Of a stretch of DNA of 64,000 bases, positions 25,401 through 34,081 are shown in pieces. This DNA is from Apostichopus californicus (taxonomy: Eukaryota; Echinodermata; Holothuroidea; Aspidochirotida; Stichopodidae). The stretch's first letter is position 1. Each line of letters opens with the position of its first letter. The DNA is taken from the NCBI GenBank assembly GCA_020650975.1, contig JAIPMN010001355.1:1-64000 (forward strand), in the 5' to 3' direction. The notes beneath the pieces were generated by a model. It did not search any database and was not told where the DNA came from. It saw only the letters and a program-made list of their open reading frames with translations. The translations under genes and the position numbers were made by a program.

Positions 25401-28400
25401 GCTTCTAATATTTACTGCAGGAGAGGAAAAGGGTATGACTATCACAGAAATAATAACCCTAACATGGATGACTCTCAAGACAATGAGTTAGAAAATCAAG
25501 AATTTCAAGAAGCCCTGAGGTATATTGAACTCGCTGAAAGGGACCAGATGTCTTTTCCTTCTCTACCAGTGAGTACACAAACCATTGTATCATCCAAGAG
25601 ATTTGTGATACGAGTACAACAACATGAGTACCATTGCAAGTAGAATTACCCTTGGTATGAGTACAGCAGCGTGAGTACCGTTACAAGTAGAATTTCCCTT
25701 GGTATGAGTATGAGTATAACAGCATGAGTACCATTACATGTCAAATTTCCATTGGTATTAGTATGAGTACAACAGCATGAGTACCATTACATGTCAAATT
25801 TCCATTGGTATGAGTACAGCAGCGTGAGTACTGTTACAAGTAGAATTTCCCTTGGTATGTGTATGAGTACAACAGCATGAGTACCAGTACTAGTAGAATG
25901 TCTGTTTAATATGTGAAGACATTACTAAAGACTAAAACTGTGGTTAAGCTACAGAGCAAACATCACCATAGAATAACAAAGAAAATTTGTTTTGTTTGAT
26001 TCAGACTGGAGTTTCAACACTTAAATTTTAATCTTTCTTTTTTTCGTTCAAGAGTGGTAGTAATGGTCAAGGTGAGTCGACCCAACGTGCTTCATTTTGG
26101 AGTCGCTACCGACCCGATCATAGTGGTCGAAGCAGTGTGTCACCCACAAATCAACACCCTGGGACACCATCTCCTATCAACCATCCTCACAGAGACAATG
26201 GTAATTTCCATAATGGTAATTAGAATTTTTTTAATTAATTAAGTTAATTAAAATACTACTAACCCTAGATAGCTGGGACACTATCTCCGATAAACCATCC
26301 TCACAGAGACAATGATAATTTCCATATTGGTAATTAGAATTTTTAAAGCAAAGCTGCTTCAAATGCATGTGATTTATAGGCTTCTCAGTCGTTGTATTCA
26401 ATGAATTGTCAACATTTGTGGACATTGTCAGGTAATTTGGGAAATAATCATTCCTTTTATACATAGTGGTGATCAATTGAGGTTGCATATATGATAGTTA
26501 ATTAAAAGACTACTTACCCTAGATATTTAAATGAATGTAATTATTAAATTGGTATCTATATTTACCATTGTATATTGTTTAGAAATACTGTACATATGCT
26601 TCATATACATCCTTCTGAGCTTTCTTCCATATTTGCTAGTAAGCAGAATATTTCACCTAGGTTCAATTGTTGAAAATTTGATTCTCAGCATTTTTTTAAA
26701 AGCCTTGACCTTTCACTTTCATAGCTCTTTGCATTGTTTTATGTACATACTGTTGATGAACTTGTTAACTAAGGAGTTGTACAGACATGAGCAACTTGTG
26801 ACTTCAGCAAGTTTTAAAGCACGATTTGAATTGAACCTATGAAGAAATTTGAGCTCACTAACCTCTCGCTCAAAAATGAGGGTGAATCTTTTGGCAGCAG
26901 ATTTTTTTTCTTTAGCTTCAAAGAATTTGTCAGACACTAAGAACATTTTTATCATATTAAATATTGATTTTTTAGTTGTAATTCTAATGTTATGCTGCAA
27001 AAATGACAAGTTCCTTGTAATATGTATCAACTCTACTTCCAAATTTCCATTGATTTACTTATGTCACCGTGCCTTTCAGAAATTACCCTGTTTTTGTGAA
27101 ATGACATACTAACTGTATATTACAAAGTATATTGCAAAGATTCATGTCCATCAGATGTATTCATTATAAAATGTGTTTATCTTCCTTACTTCATAAATTG
27201 CAGAGATGGAAGAAAGGGTTTTAACCACTCAAATGCAACATATAAATATTGAAGGTAATACACCTGTAGATTCCGAGGTGCATTACACAGTCCCTTCTAA
27301 GGTAAAATTTAATATTTTTTTGCTTGCTTGAAATATTTTTTGACAGGATAATTTCTTAACTGAATTTTAAATTATTGTTTAATGCATTTTTTATTTAATA
27401 ATTGATTTAACTGACTTAGCTTTGATTTATTGATTTGTTTTTAGCTTTCTTGATTATATATATTTGTGTCTCTTATATATATATTTATTTATTTATATAT
27501 AAATATCATACCGGTGCTGTGGCCGAGTGGATAAAGGCGGTGGCATTTGAAGCAATGAGGCTTAGCAATCAGGCAGTTCGGGGTTCGAAATTCGGCCGGG
27601 TCATAGTAATGTGGGTATTTCATCCAAGAGCAATCTACAGTTTTCCCATCTGAAATGACTTTCTAAATTGAAAACATTCCAAATTTGAGTTAAAAATGTT
27701 GAATTGGAAGCCACCCGAAGTGTAAGTTGTAATCCATAAGCCCTTGGGGGTATCTCCCAAATTTGTGGGCGCTTCGTATAAAGCGTCGTAAAAATAAATG
27801 CTAATTATTATCATATTATTATCATATATATATATGCATACAAATACATGTATAGATATATATAGTGTTATCAAGTTGTTGGAAATGTCATCAATATTTT
27901 TATCTCTTTGCTTATACAACTTTTTTTAGGGAGGAGGAGGTGGAGGAGGAGGAGAGATAGATATGAATCAAATGGTTACCATGTGTTCTGATTCAAGTCC
28001 AGTTCCTCCTAATTCCTGGGCCATTCCTTCATCTATTGTAACCTCAAGTACTGGATACCAGATCACTGCATCAAGTGGTCCATCTCCACAAACAGCCTCT
28101 CCTCAAACAGTATATTCATCCTCTACAGTTTCACCATCTGTTAGTGTTGGTCTTCCATTTTATCCAATGCTATTACCAGGTCTGTTCATTTCAGTTTCAA
28201 AGTTTTATTTGTAGAGCAATTTCAATGTCCAGCACTAATTTTACTGAGATATGAGGGAGTGCAGAGGACAAAACCTTCCCATCCCGCTGTATAGTTTTGA
28301 TGTGAATTTTGAGATGATGATGGGTGGTGGTGGGTGGTGGAGGAGGAGGAGAAGAAGAGAGATTAATCATGGATGAATCCTTAGAAAAAGCAGCTGTGTG

Positions 28401-31400
28401 GCATTGGTAATGGTCACACTTTCAATGTTTCGGGGATGGAAAGGGGCTACATTTCAAATTCTGCAACAGAATTATATATGTCAACATATTTTTCATAATT
28501 TTGATGTTATTTATATTTTTTTTAATGTTAATCAGCAAGTCTTCACTTTTTGCTTGTATTTGTATATTTTAATGATAGTGATGTATCAGTCAATTTTACT
28601 CGCCCTTACCACATAAAAGATGTAAATAAAAAAAACTTGTACAAAAGAGACATACGGCAATCACTTTAACCTTTAAGATTTAAAGTTCTGCTGTTCTTCA
28701 CAGCATTTTCTAAGCTACTGATCAGGAACAAACTTGCTTCCTTCTTCACATTGTATAAAGCTTTAACAACAGTTTTTACTAACTCAATACAATTTTTGAT
28801 AAATTTGTTGTATCTTTATGTATAAATAGATTGTGAGTAATTTACCATTTCCCATTTGTTTGATATTTCTATGCTTTAGTGTCAGACAATCTTATTGGTC
28901 CAATCAACCCTGCAGCTGATATATCACAAGATCCTAATGGAACAGATCTACCCTCAGGTAAATAGAATTTATATTTTATGTTGGCATTGACTTGTGAGAA
29001 TTATCCTATTGTCAGAATGTCATGTTAACATACATATGGACTTAACTTTCTAGTGAAATTGATCTTATGTGTGTACTCAATCATTGCAATCAGTAGTGTA
29101 TTTATACAAAAATAATCAATCTACTTAAAGAAGGAAGTATAGAGGTAAAGAATGTTTTAATTGATGGAACAGAAACATAGATAAAATTACAAGGCATTAC
29201 TCAAATTCATTTCTAACACTAAGACATGCCCTCCAAGATGTTTTTTTTTTACCAATTAGTTCATTCGTTTCTTCATATTGTTTGCTTATTAGGTCTCTCA
29301 CTCATTAGTTCATCTGTTTGGTTACTTTCTTCCTTCTTTTGTTTCTTCTTATGTTCTGTCATGAACAGGGCTCTATTCTTAATAGTATTAAAAGCTTTCA
29401 AAGCAATTTGTAAAATTTCAAAATAGTTTAGTTTGCTTCAATAATGGATATGACTCTTCATAAGCTAAATAAGTTAACACAAATGAAAAAATTATTATCA
29501 AAATGTATTAATAAAAAAACTGCTTTTAGAGCAATCAAACTTCAGGTATCTATTAATGTTTCTTTCACAAATTTCTTGAAATGAACAGAACTTGATCATA
29601 CCACATAAGGGAACAATAATTGTTTCTTTTCTTCCCACAGATGTTTCAACATTGCGGTACTTTTACAATATTGGTGTTGAGGTAGGCACTGATTCTATTC
29701 TGTGAAATATCACATAACATGGATTAACATTAATAACATGAATGAGCAAAGTTACCATTAATTAATGTGGGATTCGTTAATCATAAACTATAATTTAACT
29801 TGCTTTGTAAGCTAATAGTGCCATACTTATAAATACAGCAGAGCTTTTCAGATTTTACAAGGTGGGTGGAGTATGTATAAAGAAAACTTTCAAACTACAT
29901 CCTTGTGTGGGTTATATTGAAATACACTACTTAGAATAACAAGGTTATGATTGATTAATATTGAGGATTTGTGGACAAAGCATTGTCTAAATTTCATTAA
30001 ATTGAAACATTAGTGTGAATATAAATTGAGGTGAAAGTCATCTCTCAAACCAGCAAATCAATGATTGTTTCGTGTCTTTCTTGAACTTTCCATATCTTTG
30101 AAGAATGTTAAACAACACTTCCTCATTTCCAGGCCCGAATGTTTGTTATCCATTGTCTATAAATTATAGTAACACAAAATGTAACAAAAGCAACAGAGCA
30201 TCTATATGTCACATCCAACACCACCTGTCTTTGACAAATGCATTTGAATCATGTTGAATCTATAAATGTTTTTGTTTTCTGCTTGTGTTGCGTCTAAGGT
30301 ACTGGCTTAATGGTCTGTGTTCTAGATTAATGTATACTACCTTGACTGAATAAGTTTACATGTATTGTGTCAAAATGCAGGTTTTGCAGGAATAATACAG
30401 GTTTCGTAGGAAATATACAGGTCTTGAGGTTTGAAAATACTGAAAAGTATTTCCAAATGTTAGCAGCTCTGACTTATGCACCTCAGCTGCTTAAAGGGTC
30501 ATTTCTGAAGAAAAATAAAGTGGTGTAGAAGTGTAATCTGGAATGCCAGCATTGGTTTTATTTGAATCATGCTTGATTTCCCAATTTTGGGGAAATCTAC
30601 TCAAATTATGTGTATATCAAATGTTGGATAAAGATTGAAAACCCATAAGGTATTTATTTAACTTTATCTTTGGTTGCTTGATAATGTTTTCCATTCGTTT
30701 TGTCTGCAGTACCAGCGTAGACTATGTATGATACAATATCAACAGCAGACCACAGCAGTACCACCAACCTATGCCCAAATACCAGGTCACCATCCTGTAA
30801 CAATGTTCAGCACAATGCCAGTAGTACATAACAGCATGGGCCAGATGCAGCCCATGATGACACCTCACGATACAGGCCAGTTAATGGTGGAGAATCAGGT
30901 GACGGCAAGCAGCAGTATATCAGAGGAAGCAGATGAGGGAGATGATAGGCTGATAAGTACAGGTGACACAGCATTTCTAACAACTTATTTTCCTGAACTA
31001 TTTGAAAGACAATATTAACCCTGTGCCATTGAAGAAGCATGCTGTAATATGTTACCCAGTAGCAAGTTTATACTGTGTTTTTTCATGGCTGAAAATTTGC
31101 CAACATTTTCAAATCACATTTTTACTGTTTTGGCGAATCAGAAAATGACAAGTTGGCATAATTTGTAACCAGTTCAAGGTGCATTTGTACGTTTGGGAGG
31201 CCCTTGCTTTGAATATTAGTACCAATATGGATAGCATTTGCAAACTTCATGCTTGACAGGTAGATTTTCCATAATAAGTATAAGAAGGGTATTGTGTTGG
31301 TAGAGGTCAAATGCCATTTAGAGGCCAAAATGCCCATTCCTGAAATCGCATGAACTGTAGCTTGGACATCATAGATTTGTAAATGGTAGACTTTTCACTG

Positions 31401-32701
31401 TGCTGTTTAACAGGATTTACACTTATTGAGGGTGTGTAGGAATGACATCACAAGTTGGCAAGGTTAGACTCACTGCACTCCTTAAAAAGTGTGGGAACCA
31501 AAAGTCTGTCGGAAGTGAAAGGTTGTAACCTAGAATAGATGATATCTAAATGTTCACATTGACATGTCATACATGACTAGTGTTAAAAATGTGCCTTATT
31601 ACAACTTTATGGCTAGGTACCTTTATACTTGCAACATCCCACCAAATGGTGAACATCCCACCAAATGGTGAACATCTTATATGAAAATCCATAAAAAAGG
31701 ATTTGATACATGATATTAAAGTAATCATTAGGGGAAGGTGATCATCCTGTCTGGTTTAATACCTGTTATTATTTTTTGTTTTCCAATACCTGGTCAAGTT
31801 TGTTTTCAAATCTGTGATGGCAAAGTTTCTTGTTTGGTTAGGCCTTGTGATGGAGTCATATAGAATTGCTTACAATAACATGATAATGATCCTTTTACTT
31901 TAGCTGCTTTCTCTACTTTCCTTTCCCATTTACCAAATATTGCTTATCAACACAACTATGCTGCACATCTCTTTCTTTTAATTATGCAAATAATTTATGC
32001 TGTTTCATTGAGAATGGCTCTGTTGTCACTCGGTTTGTGAGCAAATAACAGTTGTAACTGAAACGGCATTCTGAATCATGCAAAAATGTTACCTTGGCGC
32101 TCTCTTAAAGTGATACACATTACAATCCAAATCCAAAATGCTGCTTAAACTTCTTATACCGAAGAGGTGAAATTTTGTGCAAACTGTCATCTGTTCATAG
32201 ATAATGTTATTACACAGTTATGTATTTACTACAAAGGTCTTAAAATCACAGCATGCTTTATATATTCACTTCCTGTCTTAATCCTTACTAGGACAAGAAG
32301 CAAGCTCTCAGCAGTTCACTGACGTCCAATACCAGCATCAGTCTGCTCTATCAAGTCACTCATCTAGTCCATCTATACACCCCATTCAAGCATCTTTGCA
32401 TCCTCCAGGCCCCCACGTCATTTACCAACAACCTCCTGGAGCCATGAACCAGGTACCTAGTATGGCTCCCTATGTAGTCCCAAATGTATCACAGTGGCAG
32501 GCACAAATTCCATATGCCAATCCTGGCAAGATGAATCCAGTAAACATCCAATCAAACTCTCAAGTCACTTTGCTCGCCAACAACTCACCCCTTCATATAT
32601 CTCAAATGCCTCAACAGCAACACCTTGTTCATCAAGGAGGCCCTCTAATGACTCCATCAGTGCATGGACTGGCTCCAGCTTCTATGTATACGTCATCATA
32701 A
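4443..32701 (+). CDS. OTUD4: OTU domain-containing deubiquitinase (OTUD4 orthologue), 20 exons, 882 aa
   Basis: Exons: 4443-4562, 12574-12657, 12896-12946, 13770-13816, 15678-15832, 17340-17443, 18209-18317, 18931-19001, 19988-20088, 21039-21166, 22633-22810, 24169-24243, 25421-25568, 26053-26200, 27204-27301, 27930-28179, 28880-28957, 29641-29681, 30710-30962, 32292-32701. All introns are GT-AG and the 2649-nt CDS joins in frame. The OTU domain spans about residues 11-140. The DGSC motif gives Asp29 and Cys32, and GNHYD gives His135, the same Cys-His spacing as human OTUD4 (C45/H148). A conserved MYRNVEF block lies at 209-215, followed by a Tudor-like domain at about 236-294 (GEKCQVS to NIRPI). 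Other features are an RG-rich patch at 401-412, a [10 protein letters not shown] motif at 448-457, a Gly8 run at 540-547, the conserved LRYFYNIGV block at 653-661 and a Gln/Pro/Ser-rich tail. The family edits K48/K63 ubiquitin chains and binds RNA. Exon 16 has a weak donor (GTCTGT). The protein is shorter than human (1114 aa). Exons beyond the OTU and Tudor regions rest on phase and partial similarity. Confidence 0.93.
6110..6480. repeat. Interspersed repeat, copy 1 (second copy at 43700-44020)
   Basis: This OTUD4 intron 1 segment shares an ordered series of words with 43700-44020: ATACATAT, CACTGATAG, CACTGTAGTTGC, GTAACCACTTTTTC, GGATTATT and TATACAGT, with similar spacing. It is a diverged dispersed repeat of at least 300 bp. 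I see no tRNA-like head, poly-A tail or ORF, so its class is unknown. Confidence 0.55.
8138..8166. repeat. ATAC microsatellite
   Basis: A short (ACAT)n run, ACATACATGCATACATACAT and onward, in OTUD4 intron 1. Other small microsatellites in the window are (TA)n at about 34808-34830 and 43030-43062, and (TG)n at about 19207-19221. Confidence 0.7.
9088..10046. mobile_element. hAT-like non-autonomous element, degenerate
   Basis: The left end TAGTGCTTATAGTC is matched, read inward from the right end, by TAGTGCTGATAGTC at 10046 (13 of 14 bases). Inside both ends are multiple copies of TAATCG/CGATTA words (for example GCGATTAATCGACTAC near 9172 and GCGATTAGTCGACTAC near 10004). A further inverted terminus (AGCTAGCACTAC, about 9188-9199) suggests a nested or internally rearranged copy. 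The 8-bp flanks ATATATAT and GTTTATAT match only partly. No transposase ORF is visible. The hAT assignment is inferred from terminus style. Confidence 0.45.
10750..11440 (+). repeat. Interspersed repeat with AGGTCA-like words, copy 1 (interrupted by MITE)
   Basis: The flanks of the 10801-11117 MITE and the DNA to about 11440 match 19060-19680 and, more weakly, 31140-31400. Shared words are AACTTCATACTT, TATGTAGATCCA or TATGTGGATC, TTGGTAGAGGT, AAGGTCA and CATGAAAACTCC-like phrases. The AACTTCATAC block recurs internally about every 120 bases. The class is unknown and I see no ORF worth calling. Confidence 0.55.
10801..11117. mobile_element. hAT-like MITE inserted into another repeat, perfect 14-bp TIRs
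   Basis: The 317-bp element starts CATAGGCGTAGGAG and ends with its exact reverse complement, CTCCTACGCCTATG. It is bracketed by an exact 8-bp direct repeat TGTATGTG (10793-10800 and 11118-11125). The interior has GGGGGCTGCAGCCCCC near the right end and no credible protein. The DNA on either side belongs to the repeat family also seen at 19060-19680, so the MITE is the younger insertion. Confidence 0.8.
13909..14010 (+). repeat. Dispersed repeat, inverted partner of 17018-17118
   Basis: The run from ATATAAGCAGATATAAAC through CCATCCTAAGAGTGCT to TTGCTTGAAC is found as its reverse complement at 17018-17118 with only a handful of differences over about 100 bases. The two copies sit in OTUD4 introns 4 and 5 in opposite orientation and bracket exon 5. 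Confidence 0.8.
16081..16280 (-). mobile_element. tRNA-derived SINE, minus-strand copy
   Basis: Read on the minus strand, this has a tRNA-like 3' half with a B-box-like AGTTCGAGTCACTCC, then a body (ATTAATGTATGTCGTCCAGT, CATAATCATGGACGTTAAAT, GACCGACTTCCGTCAG), a CCTGCTTGCAGGAGG palindrome and a simple ATACATACAT tail. The same sequence lies on the plus strand at 21928-22136. The tRNA 5' half with the A box is not clear. Located in OTUD4 intron 5. Confidence 0.7.
17018..17118 (-). repeat. Dispersed repeat, inverted partner of 13909-14010
   Basis: This is the reverse complement of the 13909-14010 sequence. The shared core runs from GTTCAAGCAA through AGCACTCTTAGGATGG to CAGATATAAAC on the complementary reading. 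It lies in OTUD4 intron 5, downstream of exon 5. Confidence 0.8.
19060..19680 (+). repeat. Interspersed repeat with AGGTCA-like words, copy 2
   Basis: This copy in OTUD4 intron 8 contains GGTCAAAGGTCA (about 19245), CATAGGTCAAAATC, GTATGTGGATCTAACT, TTGGTAGAGGTCAG and AACTTCATACTTG in the same order as the copy at 10750-11440. It lacks the CATAGGCGTAGG MITE and so represents the uninterrupted arrangement. Confidence 0.6.
21928..22136 (+). mobile_element. tRNA-derived SINE, plus-strand copy
   Basis: A tRNA-like 3' half with B box GGTTCGAGTCA (about 21951) is followed by the same body as 16081-16280: ATTAATGTATGTCGTCCAGT, CATAATCATGGACGTTAAAT, CCTGCTTGCAGGAGG. It ends in an ATACATACATTC-type simple tail that continues to about 22165. 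It lies in OTUD4 intron 10, in opposite orientation to the intron 5 copy. Confidence 0.7.
22863..22872. other. Assembly gap (10 N) before a poly-C run
   Basis: Ten Ns sit in OTUD4 intron 11, immediately followed by a long C run. No exon is missing: exon 11 and exon 12 join in phase across the intron. Confidence 0.95.
23541..23665 (+). ncRNA. Long imperfect hairpin, candidate pre-miRNA-like structure
   Basis: The left arm holds AACAGCTATCCCATTCCTG and TGTACTT. The right arm holds AAGTACA and AGGAATGGGATGGCAGTTT. The inner 34 positions pair with about 28 matches counting G-U, around a loop of about 13-15 nt (AAAATTCTATGCTTA). Pairing resumes outside the central block (CATCACTTTCAA against TTGGAAGTGATG), giving arms of about 60 nt. 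It is in the sense orientation in OTUD4 intron 11, a usual place for mirtron-unrelated intronic miRNAs. A palindromic MITE is the main alternative. I do not recognise either arm as a known miRNA. Confidence 0.4.
25612..25900 (+). repeat. Minisatellite, alternating 47/53-bp units
   Basis: Six units of the type GTACAACAGCATGAGTACC...TTCCCTTGGTATGA lie in OTUD4 intron 13. Unit lengths alternate between about 47 and 53 bp because some units carry an extra 6-bp GTATGA. The array starts about 45 bp after the exon 13 donor. Confidence 0.8.
26271..26345 (+). pseudogene. Decayed duplicate of the 3' end of OTUD4 exon 14 and its donor site
   Basis: The segment GCTGGGACACTATCTCC to CACAGAGACAATGATAAT repeats the last 44 or so bases of exon 14 plus about 30 bases of intron (first copy about 26157-26230). 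The donor AATG|GTAATT of the real exon is AATGATAATT here, so the copy cannot splice at that point. A further fragment of the same intron sequence (CTACTTACCCTAGATAT) recurs near 26510. Confidence 0.75.
27512..27828 (+). mobile_element. tRNA-derived SINE with full head, body and tail
   Basis: The head has a canonical pol III A box TGGCCGAGTGG (about 27520) and a B-box-like GGTTCGAAATT (about 27592) in a tRNA-Leu/Ser-like arrangement with a long variable region. The body runs CATCTGAAATGACTTTC to AAGCCCTTGGGGGTATC. It ends with a CGCTTCGTATAAAGCG stem-loop and an AAAAATAAATGC to ATTATTATC tail. It is in the sense orientation in OTUD4 intron 15. Confidence 0.8.
31140..31400 (+). repeat. Interspersed repeat with AGGTCA-like words, copy 3 (diverged)
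   Basis: In OTUD4 intron 19, AACTTCATGCTTGAC, GTAGATTTTCCA, TAAGAAGGGTATTG and TTGGTAGAGGTCAAATGCCA follow the order and spacing of the copies at 10750-11440 and 19060-19680. It is the most diverged of the three. Confidence 0.45.
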
Positions 32702-33320
32702 GAACGCTCTCACCATCAACTTTGACAAACTTTGTGCCTCAATGTTTCGTTTAAATATTTCATTTTGCATATTAATCTTTCTTTTGAAATTCTATGTTTC
32801 TTGCCAATACTTCATATGCTTTTATATAGTTTCTATTTTCTTGTTACTGTCTAAAAGGCAAAGTAGTGATATAAATTTAGTCTTAATCACAGAGTTTGTA
32901 GTTTTGTCATTGATCAATAAGAAAAGAAAGACAATTTTGAGTTTAGTTTAATACAAAGTAAATTCATTACTCTATAACTTTCTTAACTGTTCTATTAAAT
33001 GCTTCTGTTTAAAGAGGTACAGATACCAGATATTTTAAAAACTTTTGAGATGGAAGTCATAAATGTTTATTCTTGTTAACAGTTTAATTTATGAACCATA
33101 ATTAAGACAGTGAAACTGGGTAATACAAGCAGTCTACCTCTCTATGAGAAGATTTAGAAGTTGTTCCTTGTAGTTTGTCTTCTTTGGCAAGACAAAAGCA
33201 GCATAGCTGTTGAATGAATGATATGAGGACATAACTCCAGACTGTACATCTTGCAGATGGTCACAGATGATACCATGCAATATTCTCAAAACAAGGATTT
33301 ATTGGCTGTGGTATCTGTAA

Positions 33321-34081
33321 CAAATCATAAGAAAGATAATTAAAAAAATACTTTGTGGTAACGATGAAGAGCAGAACATGAAGGCTTTATAAAGTGATTT
33401 CTTGTAATTTAAAAAAAAACATTGAAATGTTATCTTTCATTGCAAAGATCACAGCAAGAGAGGTCAAGTATCTTAGGATCAATAATAGTTTAAACGAATT
33501 TCAAAATGAGAGTGAGCGATGTAATGAATAAGGGAGAACGTTTTGGATAACAAGTGTAGTATCCACTTCATTTTGTAGAAGGCTACTTTGAAATTTAGGA
33601 TGCAAAGTTATTTGCAAACACCAAGTAAGAAAGAAGTACTTGACTTTGATTTAGAAGAAATTTGTTGAAAACCACTAATGTGGTTTCTCATGATCATTTA
33701 ACAAATCATAAGATAGATAATTAAAAAAATACTTTGTGGTAACGATGAAGAGCAGAACATGAAGGCTTTATAAAGTGATTTCTTGTAATTTAAAAAAAAA
33801 CATGGAGATGTTATCTTTTATTGCAAAGATCACATCAAGAGAGGTCAAGTATCTTAGGATCAATAATAGTTTAAACGAATCACAAAAGGAGAGTGAGCGA
33901 TGTAATGAATAAGGGAGAACGTTTTGGATAACAAGTGAAGTATCCACTTCATTTTGTAGAAGGATTCTATGAAAGTTAGGATACAAAGTTATTTGCAAAC
34001 ACCAAGTAAGAAAGAAGTACTTGACTTTGATTTAGAAGAACATTTTTGAAAAACACTGATGTGGTTTCTCATGATCATTTA
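33321..34081 (+). repeat. 381-bp tandem duplication in the probable OTUD4 3' UTR
   Basis: CAAATCATAAGA at 33321 recurs as CAAATCATAAGA at 33702, and the two 381-bp units then match almost base for base (ACGATGAAGAGCAGAACATG, GATGTAATGAATAAGGGAG, AAGTACTTGACTTTGATTT) to about 34081. There are roughly 15-20 differences. No conserved ORF spans the units. Confidence 0.9.

Noticed and set aside
31122-31337. 71-aa minus-strand ORF
   Set aside because: Lies within a dispersed repeat copy in OTUD4 intron 19; no homology recognised.
32494-32754. 86-aa plus-strand ORF in the last OTUD4 exon
   Set aside because: Out-of-frame shadow of the OTUD4 C-terminal coding exon.
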